This document shows, in pieces, positions 57,668 to 64,000 of a stretch of DNA of 64,000 nt (its first letter is position 1; every line of letters begins with the position of its first letter). A program made the translations under genes and the position numbers. This DNA comes from JAUSIK01 sp964547875 (GTDB taxonomy: Archaea; Nanobdellota; Nanobdellia; Pacearchaeales; GW2011-AR1): NCBI GenBank assembly GCA_964547875.1, contig CAZJPE010000003.1:46306-110305 (forward strand), written 5' to 3'. The notes under the pieces are model-generated. The model was not told the DNA's origin, ran no database searches, and saw only the letters and a program-made list of their open reading frames with translations.

Positions 57668-58756
57668 ATGAATGATAAATTAGCTTATATAGGCGCTATT
57701 ATTGATGGTGAAGGATGTTTATTAATAGGAAGAAAAAGGCATAGAATGACAGGAAAAATTAAATACCAACCTTCAATTTCAATTGTTTCTAAAGATAAAA
57801 ATTTAATAGATATGTTGAATATAAAATTTTATGGAATTACAAATATCTCGGGGCATAATCCTAAAACTAATGAAAAATATTATAGATGGCTTCTAACAGG
57901 TTTCAATAAAATAGAATCTTTTCTGAAAGAGATTATGCCTTTTATCTTAATAAAGAGAAAGCAAGCTGAATTTTTATTGAATTTTATTAAATCTAGAAAA
58001 ACTTCAGTCAATGGAAAGAAATATCTTCCTTATAATGATGTAGACATATATTTATTTGAAGAAATAAAAAAATTAAAAAAGATTTACCCTATGAGTTTAC
58101 CATCTTATAATTTTACTGGAGACGAAAGGTTGGATTATTTGGCGGGATTAATTGACGGAGAAGGAACGGTAACAATAGCTAAATCTAAACATATAAATTC
58201 TTTTAATAATAAAAAAATCATATTTACTCCGCAGATTATTATAACAAATACTGATAAAAGATTAATGGAATTTCTTAAAAAGGAATTTGGAGGTTTTATT
58301 ATCGAGAAAAAGAGAGAAGGAAAATGGCGAACAATCTATCAATGGCATATGCAAGGACTTAAAGAAGATTTTTTCAAAAAACTTAATGGCAGACTTATAA
58401 TTAAACAACCACAATTATCATTAATATTGGAATATATAGAATCAAGAAAAATTAATTATACGAGGGAAAATGAAATAGAGATATTTCTTAAGATGCAAAA
58501 ACTCAATAAAAAAGGCAAAATGAATTATAGTTATGAAAATCTTAAGAAATATACTTCCCTTATTAGAAATCCAAGAAAATTCTTTATAACAAAAGACGAG
58601 CTAAATAGTCTCTATTGGGATCGAGGATTATCTATGAGACAAATAGCCAAAATGTATGATGTTAGACATAATACTATTTATGAGAGGATGGCTAAATATA
58701 GTATTCCTAAAAGAGCCTCAGCAATAGCAGTAAGTATGGGGAAAGATAATTCTTAG
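57668..58756 (+). CDS. LAGLIDADG endonuclease-like protein with C-terminal HTH
   Basis: 362 residues with two LAGLIDADG helices, LAYIGAIIDGEG (5-16) and LDYLAGLIDGEG (about 155-166), both ending in D-G-E-G as in active enzymes, and a C-terminal HTH (LSMRQIAKMYDVRHNTIYER). It is free-standing, not inside a tRNA or visible intein. TATA AAGTATTTATTTTC is 25-35 bases upstream. Might home into a nearby surface gene or be domesticated as a regulator, in the manner of WhiA-type proteins. Confidence 0.85.
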   Translation: MNDKLAYIGAIIDGEGCLLIGRKRHRMTGKIKYQPSISIVSKDKNLIDMLNIKFYGITNISGHNPKTNEKYYRWLLTGFNKIESFLKEIMPFILIKRKQAEFLLNFIKSRKTSVNGKKYLPYNDVDIYLFEEIKKLKKIYPMSLPSYNFTGDERLDYLAGLIDGEGTVTIAKSKHINSFNNKKIIFTPQIIITNTDKRLMEFLKKEFGGFIIEKKREGKWRTIYQWHMQGLKEDFFKKLNGRLIIKQPQLSLILEYIESRKINYTRENEIEIFLKMQKLNKKGKMNYSYENLKKYTSLIRNPRKFFITKDELNSLYWDRGLSMRQIAKMYDVRHNTIYERMAKYSIPKRASAIAVSMGKDNS

Positions 58757-58835
58757 ATTAGGTATTTTTATTATTCTTTTTCTATTGATTTTTCAGTAGG
58801 ATACATTATTTTAGGATGTCATATACCATTAGTAA

Positions 58836-58874
58836 TTACTTTTAGTTATAACTAATAATAATAACTAAAAGTAA
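58836..58874. promoter_or_regulatory. Perfect 14-bp inverted repeat
   Basis: TTACTTTTAGTTAT, 11-nt spacer, ATAACTAAAAGTAA. It lies 49 bases before the zinc-ribbon gene, next to its TATA-like GCTTTATAAG. The length of the arms suggests an operator for a dimeric regulator or a strong RNA hairpin ending the endonuclease transcript. Confidence 0.6.
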
Positions 58875-58922
58875 AGCTTTATAAGATAGTTCTTGCTTGA
58901 TATTTATATTTGTTTTTGAAAA

Positions 58923-59093
58923 ATGGGTGAGATAAAATTAGATGGATATATATGCGAGAGATGCTCGCATAAATGGATTTCTCGTTCTGCTAAAAAACCA
59001 ATTTGTTGCGCTAAATGCAAATCGCCTTATTGGAATATTCCTAGAAAGGCCCATTCCATAGGGCATCGGAAAAAAAGGGAGGCGAAAAGATGA
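58923..59093 (+). CDS. Zinc-ribbon small protein, 56 aa
   Basis: MGEIKLDGYICERCSHKWIS, then CCAKCKSPYWNIPRK and a His/Lys/Arg-rich end. Two C-x-x-C knuckles (C11/C14, C29/C32). Basic, DNA-binding-like; archaeal proteins of this sort are often next to toxin genes. A long frame that starts in its stop codon is antisense to the PIN pair and is rejected. Confidence 0.65.
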   Translation: MGEIKLDGYICERCSHKWISRSAKKPICCAKCKSPYWNIPRKAHSIGHRKKREAKR

Positions 59094-59145
59094 AAAGTGT
59101 TTTTAATTTGAATTATGGAAATACTTATGGGATTGAGTTAAGGAG

Positions 59146-59568
59146 TTATGTGAAAAGCAGTCTTAGAAATTCTCTTGGAGATATAACTTTAAGTTTTGAT
59201 GAGGAGAGACCCTTGTCCCCTGATAAAATTGGTGAATTTGTATATAATGATAAGGCAATATATGGGGCATCTTTTGGATGCGGAGCCAATTCTTTTGCTT
59301 TAGGGAGGAACTTTATAAACTTTTCTTCTGGAATAAATGTTATCTCATTAAGTAATATATTGTATAATCTTCTGAATTCATCATTTGATAATTTAGTTAG
59401 TTCTAATACTTTAGATTTATTATTTTTGATTTCTTCAAGCAGGAATTCTGGAGCAATTAGATTAAATTTGTTAAAAATGATATTAAATAATAATGACGTA
59501 AAAGAGACTCCTTTGTTAATTAAGGATGATATGATGACATTGGCATCAATTATAAATCTTGATGACAT
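59146..59568 (-). CDS. PIN-domain toxin (COG1569-like)
   Basis: 140 residues. SRFIIDANVIISSLINKGVS (D8), an acidic LLEEIKNNKSKV, HPKDAPYIALSL and LSGDKGL supply the PIN acidic set. Subfamily features place it with the larger VapC-like toxins, apart from the AbrB-linked one. Starts 3 bases after its antitoxin. Confidence 0.85.
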   Translation of the reverse strand: MSSRFIIDANVIISSLINKGVSFTSLLFNIIFNKFNLIAPEFLLEEIKNNKSKVLELTKLSNDEFRRLYNILLNEITFIPEEKFIKFLPKAKELAPHPKDAPYIALSLYTNSPILSGDKGLSSSKLKVISPREFLRLLFT

Positions 59569-59571
59569 TAG

Positions 59572-59826
59572 TCACCCCTTAGAATCTTTAGAGTATTTAG
59601 AATATAATTTATCATACCCTTTAGCTAATGATGTACTAACTTCATTAGCCAATTCCTCTGCTTGCTCTTCTGTTAATTTTGATTTAGATACAATTTGTTT
59701 GAATTCTATTGCTCTTGATAGTCTTTCTTTCAATAAGTTAGTGACTAATATAGACAATTCTATATCTGGTACTTGCTTTAATTCAAATTCAAGTTCTTCC
59801 GGGATTTTAACTCTTAATTCTGTCAT
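59572..59826 (-). CDS. Antitoxin partner of the PIN toxin
   Basis: 84 residues from ATG at 59826 (a longer GTG start at 59838 is less likely). MTELRVKIPEELEFELKQVP then long helices (LTEEQAEELANEVSTSLAKG), the pattern of antitoxins next to this PIN subfamily. First gene of the operon; promoter must overlap the region before the large surface gene. Confidence 0.75.
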   Translation of the reverse strand: MTELRVKIPEELEFELKQVPDIELSILVTNLLKERLSRAIEFKQIVSKSKLTEEQAEELANEVSTSLAKGYDKLYSKYSKDSKG

Positions 59827-59901
59827 AAAAAAAGACACTGATGATAACTATATAAATTTTATGTCTATCGGAGAAAACGAAAGAAAAAAAGAGGTAAAAA
59901 A

Positions 59902-62900
59902 ATGATAAATAAAACTGGGAAGATAATAGTTTCTGTGATTTTAATCGCTTTAATTATAGGAATAATTGTCCTTTCTATTATAGGAAATTCTGAAGAAAAT
60001 GGCAGTGAAAATAATAGAATAAAGAGATTTAATTCTGATAAGATTGTGGAAATAATAAGGGCAGAACACTTAGACAAAGACAAGAGACTTATTTCTGATA
60101 TTTATAATAATGTAAAAGAGTTAGATGGAATATGGAGTGAGACAATTTCAGACGAGGAATATATAAGAATTAAATTTGAGCAAGATTTAACTTATGCAAG
60201 AGATATTCAGATTTATTCTAAGGTGATTGAAGGAAATCCTAAGATAGAGGTTTATGAAATTGACAAAGAGGAATTAATTACAGAGTTTAGTTCTTTAATA
60301 GATAATCAATATAATAAGGCATTTTTGAATAATTTAATTGGCGAGCAGGATACATTTGACTTAAAAATAGTTGGAGGGAGTTTAGAGATTGAGCATGTTG
60401 TTGATCCTGTGAGCACCACAAACATAACTTTGGTTAATATTACTGGAGCGTCTCAAGTAGCATTGGCTCCTTTGACAAATGACACTTTCCTTTATGCAGC
60501 CATGCTGCTTCCTCCTGGCGGAATACAACCTGGTTTCGCCAATGTTAATCTTACATTAAGAGTGTACAATACTACTGGAGCACAAATAGGAAACGGCGTT
60601 ACTGTTAATACAAAAGTAGATAAATATTCAAGGGTTTCTATTACGCCGATAAATTCTTCAAATTTTGCACTTGCTTGGATTAATTTTAGTTCTGCCGTGT
60701 TATCTATTTATACAAATAATCTTACATTAATAACCGGGCCGGTTAGAGTTTCTGCCGCTATCGGCGCCGCCACAACTAACTCTACTGATATCTCTGTAAT
60801 TGCAACAGGGAGCCAGATTGCCGTGTGTTACATGGATGATGTTAATAATGATGCAAGCGCAACAGTTTTTAATTATACTGGGGTTGCCAATACCGCAGAA
60901 TTTGATGCAGATACCACTGCGGCTCCTGATAGGAGCAACGACAATCTTGTGGGATGTGCTGGAAGCAATAGTTCTTTATATAGTTATATCTGGTTTGATG
61001 ATGGAACAGGAGGAGATTCTGTAACTTATGCGCAGTATTCTCCTGATTCTACTACTGCTGTAACGTCTGCGACGGATATTGATGCAGCATCAGGAACTGT
61101 TAATCATGTTGCCACGACTGCTTTAAAGAATGACAGCGGGGTTGCAACTGATAGAGAAAAATTTGTCATGGCATTTTATGATGGTGCTGATCAGGATATA
61201 ACTTATGCCGTTTATAGAACAAATAATGTTGCTATTTTGGGCGCTACTGATTTGGTAACTGCTGCGGGCACTGATGCAAGAGTTGCTTTGACTACAGTGA
61301 GAGAAGAAGGCAATTCTTCTGATTCTTTTGTTTTAGTATATTGGACACAAAGCGAGAATAAAATAAATGCTACTGTATTTTTCGAGAATGGAAGTATAAG
61401 AACGCAAAACATCGCGATAGAACCTACAGCTGCTAATTCAACTTATCCTTTATTAGACGTTGTAGGAAAAGATGTTATAACAGGCAATTCTTTATGCTTA
61501 GGAACATTTGCAGTTGCTTATACGAATAGTTCAGGCAATTCTGTATTTAGGACGTATTATACAAATGGAACTTTATGGGATGGTGTTTGCAGGGGGCCTG
61601 ACGTAACAGCTCCAAAAGTTAGATTAGAAAGCCCTGCGAATGGGACAACTGTTACAAATGAAACAGTCTGGTTTGGCGCGCATGTTTTTGATGATACAAA
61701 TGTAACAAATGCTACATTATATGTCTGGAATTTAACATCTGGGGGAACATTATTTGCAGTTAATTTCACAGTTGTTGGAAATTCAAGTATAAGAGTTAAT
61801 ACTTCAATAATATTTAATATTAGCGGGACTTATTTGTGGAATTATTTGGCTGTTGATAGTTCTGGAAATGAGGCGTTTAACGAGACTAATTTTACCTTGA
61901 CATTTACTCCTCCTGCTCAAGCAGCACTATTTAATGTTAATGTTACTCAATCAGTTTCTTTAACTGGCTTGAGAAGCGGGACTGGAGGATTTAGAAGAAC
62001 AAATATAGTTAGTAGTTTAATTAATGCTATTAGTCAAGTCCTAAAATCAGAAGATGAGAAGTTTTTCGACAATACAACTTTGACAAATATATCTTCTAAG
62101 TTAATTTTTACCCAATCTAATAATCAAATTAATATCTCAACTTATGTTATTTCTAATGGCTCAAAGAGAGAAGCGGGAGATTTATCTTTAATAAATGGAG
62201 ATTATAAATGGTTTGTAATTAATAATCCAGAAAACTGGAAATTTGGAGCTAATATAACAATTCCGCAAATAGATTTATTAGATGTTAAGAATATAGGAGA
62301 GATTACTTTTAATGTTTCATCCAATTTATCTTTGGAAATATTTAATAATGGATTTAGATATTTCGAGAGTTCAGAGCAAAATAGATTTATTAAAAAGGAT
62401 AAGTTTGTAGTTTATGATTTTTCAGATATTTTAAATTCTTTTCAGATTCAAAAAAGCGAAATAAACGATTCTGGTGATAGCGTATTTTTTAACGTTTCAA
62501 TTCCTCTTAACGTAGAACGATCGGGGAATAATATTTTATTAAGATTTAATTTTACTGAAATTAACTTTTCTGCAGGACAGGTTATAACTCTCGACCCAAC
62601 AATAGCAATAGATGATGTGGATTCGTATTCTCCTACAACTAAAAATAATATAACCACAGAAGCATATCCTCTTTCGCATATTACTTTGAATAATTCAAAT
62701 ATCGTCCTTTATTTGCCTTATGATGTGAATCATACAGATCCAGGTAATACTACTTATGATTATTCAAGAAATAACTTTGAGTTTAGAGTTAATGCCAGAT
62801 ATGTTGACCAACCAATCTGGAACTCTACAGGAGCAGTAGGTTCAGGATATTGGTATAATGGGAGTCAAAGTCAATTTAGCGTATCAGGCAGTAATGACCC

Positions 62901-64000
62901 AAATTCAACAGGCGCGATAATGGCTTGGGTATCTGCTTCTACCTCTGCTACAACATCACTAGGTATAATTGGAGGAGATAATAATTATGAAATGACTAGA
63001 AATTCAGGCGTTTTTGATTGTGATACCTTTGGTGGTGGGGGAAATGTTAGTGCTTTTGATTTTACAACATCTGTTGGAACTTGGCATCACTTAGTTTGCA
63101 CCCATATTCCCAATGGTGCTGGGACAATTAATATATCAGGTTATGTTGACGGAGTTCTTAATTTCACTGGTTCTGTGACTTATGCCGACCCAGGGGTAGA
63201 CCAGGTAATGATAGGAAGAAGAACAGGACAGACTGCTTCTTTTGCTGGAGGGATTGATGAAGTCATGATTTGGAATGGTTCTATCCCTTCTGCTGAAGAA
63301 ATTAGACTAATATATAGGAATCAATCTTATAAATATTTAACTCCTGCTACTCAATTATTTGATAATGTTAATTTTTCTGGGACAAATAATAGAGTGAATA
63401 TAACAACAAATTCAACATTATTAATGGGTTCAAATATATCTCTTAGATTGAGAGAAATTAATACAGGTTTAAATACAACATGGATTAATATCTCAAATGG
63501 TAATAATCAATTAACTTATTTTAATATATCTTCAACTGCGAATAATTTGACTTTAGAGTTTAACTTTATTCCTGCAAATGGAAATCAATCTGGGAATTTT
63601 TATTCTCCTATATTAAGGGATAATATTATTGTTGATATTTGGAATGAAGCTGCTGGAGGAGCATTATTCAATGTAAATATAACTCAATCTTTTAAAGTAG
63701 GAGGAGAAAGAGCAAAACAAATCTCTGCAAGAAGAGAAAATATTTTATCAATGTTTTTAAATAATTTTATTAGTAAAATGTATTCTGGATTTAGAAATTT
63801 AAATAATTTAATAAATATTGATGATTCAATTTCAAAAACAAAAATATTAATTTCTAATCTTATTCAAAATTTAAATTTAGATGATTTAGTTAATAGAATA
63901 GCAAGATTTAATAGAGCATTATCAGACTCTTTCGTAGTTAATGCTATTGTTACAAGAACAAAGACAATTGTTACATCATTAAATCAACAAATAAACATAA
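59902..64000 (+). CDS. Giant surface protein with LamG domain, runs off the window
   Basis: ATG at 59902 (ribosome site GAGGTAAAAAA) opens a frame with no stop to the window end, over 1360 codons. A signal/anchor helix (IIVSVILIALIIGIIVLSII) is followed by an alpha-helical stalk (about 30-150), a beta-rich region around residues 170-550, a PVRLESPANGTTVTNET-like Ig-type motif (about 570-680), and a LamG/ConA-like domain near 960-1135 with GTWHHLVC and GGIDEVMIWNGSIPSAEEI. Sequons (N-x-S/T) are very frequent. It is a probable adhesin or S-layer-associated protein. Confidence 0.75.
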   Translation, partial: MINKTGKIIVSVILIALIIGIIVLSIIGNSEENGSENNRIKRFNSDKIVEIIRAEHLDKDKRLISDIYNNVKELDGIWSETISDEEYIRIKFEQDLTYARDIQIYSKVIEGNPKIEVYEIDKEELITEFSSLIDNQYNKAFLNNLIGEQDTFDLKIVGGSLEIEHVVDPVSTTNITLVNITGASQVALAPLTNDTFLYAAMLLPPGGIQPGFANVNLTLRVYNTTGAQIGNGVTVNTKVDKYSRVSITPINSSNFALAWINFSSAVLSIYTNNLTLITGPVRVSAAIGAATTNSTDISVIATGSQIAVCYMDDVNNDASATVFNYTGVANTAEFDADTTAAPDRSNDNLVGCAGSNSSLYSYIWFDDGTGGDSVTYAQYSPDSTTAVTSATDIDAASGTVNHVATTALKNDSGVATDREKFVMAFYDGADQDITYAVYRTNNVAILGATDLVTAAGTDARVALTTVREEGNSSDSFVLVYWTQSENKINATVFFENGSIRTQNIAIEPTAANSTYPLLDVVGKDVITGNSLCLGTFAVAYTNSSGNSVFRTYYTNGTLWDGVCRGPDVTAPKVRLESPANGTTVTNETVWFGAHVFDDTNVTNATLYVWNLTSGGTLFAVNFTVVGNSSIRVNTSIIFNISGTYLWNYLAVDSSGNEAFNETNFTLTFTPPAQAALFNVNVTQSVSLTGLRSGTGGFRRTNIVSSLINAISQVLKSEDEKFFDNTTLTNISSKLIFTQSNNQINISTYVISNGSKREAGDLSLINGDYKWFVINNPENWKFGANITIPQIDLLDVKNIGEITFNVSSNLSLEIFNNGFRYFESSEQNRFIKKDKFVVYDFSDILNSFQIQKSEINDSGDSVFFNVSIPLNVERSGNNILLRFNFTEINFSAGQVITLDPTIAIDDVDSYSPTTKNNITTEAYPLSHITLNNSNIVLYLPYDVNHTDPGNTTYDYSRNNFEFRVNARYVDQPIWNSTGAVGSGYWYNGSQSQFSVSGSNDPNSTGAIMAWVSASTSATTSLGIIGGDNNYEMTRNSGVFDCDTFGGGGNVSAFDFTTSVGTWHHLVCTHIPNGAGTINISGYVDGVLNFTGSVTYADPGVDQVMIGRRTGQTASFAGGIDEVMIWNGSIPSAEEIRLIYRNQSYKYLTPATQLFDNVNFSGTNNRVNITTNSTLLMGSNISLRLREINTGLNTTWINISNGNNQLTYFNISSTANNLTLEFNFIPANGNQSGNFYSPILRDNIIVDIWNEAAGGALFNVNITQSFKVGGERAKQISARRENILSMFLNNFISKMYSGFRNLNNLINIDDSISKTKILISNLIQNLNLDDLVNRIARFNRALSDSFVVNAIVTRTKTIVTSLNQQINI

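Noticed and set aside
59090..59905. 271-codon plus-strand frame starting in the zinc-ribbon stop codon
   Set aside because: Antisense to the PIN toxin and its antitoxin, which have clear motifs; composition is Ser/Leu/Asn-rich as expected for an antisense frame.
1..64000. CRISPR array, rRNA genes and prophage structural genes
   Set aside because: No regularly spaced repeats, no rRNA-like conserved blocks and no capsid, portal or terminase genes were seen.

Overview
The window is an AT-rich archaeal chromosome segment with three 100-N scaffold joins, so it probably comes from a metagenome assembly. The archaeal call rests on TFB, TBP, TFE, Rpo11/RpoL, Gins51, RadB, an ATP-dependent DNA ligase, NreA with a PCNA-binding tail, LSm, Alba, aIF1A, S8e, S17e, the tRNA-splicing endonuclease and an intron-bearing tRNA. 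Small genes, many single-pass envelope proteins of unknown function, a very large secreted protein (1755 aa) plus another open for over 1360 codons, and bacterial-looking AlaRS and LeuRS suggest a DPANN lineage (Woesearchaeota/Pacearchaeota-like). That placement is inferred from gene content, not from a tree.

Layout. 1-2 kb: FtsY (cut by the window edge), a histidine phosphatase, Gins51, a tRNA pair and an orphan tRNA 3' half. 2-9.3 kb: a translationally coupled envelope operon (45, 619 and 1755 aa). 9.3-12.3 kb: SIMPL protein with a membrane HTH regulator, then a tRNA-Leu locus carrying a LAGLIDADG endonuclease, then NAD kinase. 12.3-30.4 kb: information-processing core (TFB, S8e, LSm, RNase Z, NreA, TBP, DNA ligase, RadB, RpoL, ScpB, TFE) with an ABC transporter, GT2 glycosyltransferase, SpoIIM-like and rhomboid proteins. 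Two accessory insertions sit here: a 1001-bp AbrB/PIN cassette at the radB 3' end and a HEPN/MNT pair whose HEPN partner is broken. 30.5-36.5 kb: unknown coiled-coil and membrane proteins, a sugar nucleotidyltransferase, YjbQ and a short AlaRS. 36.5-41.6 kb: an accessory island (cis-prenyltransferase-like and TrmB genes, nucleotidyltransferases, HEPN/MNT, RHH/RelE) in which short copies of the alaS 3' tail recur. 41.6-50 kb: UppP, zinc-ribbon proteins, bacterial-type LeuRS, aIF1A, EndA, S17e and Alba. 50-64 kb: an EF-hand secreted protein, tRNA-Met, HIT, a MinD-like ATPase, two tRNA-Ala genes, small membrane proteins including a ZIP transporter, then a surface-protein region with a second LAGLIDADG protein, a PIN toxin pair and a giant LamG-bearing protein running off the window.

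The most unusual material concerns insertions at tRNA genes and gene 3' ends. A tRNA-Leu whose acceptor halves pair perfectly is split by about 0.8 kb holding a homing endonuclease gene and a second, complete tRNA-Leu; the endonuclease stop codon is the anticodon of that inner tRNA. A toxin-antitoxin cassette is flanked by 20-bp copies of the last codons of radB. The alaS 3' tail recurs after each of the next two gene blocks. EndA, encoded in this window, would be the enzyme acting on any tRNA introns. No CRISPR array or rRNA was seen.
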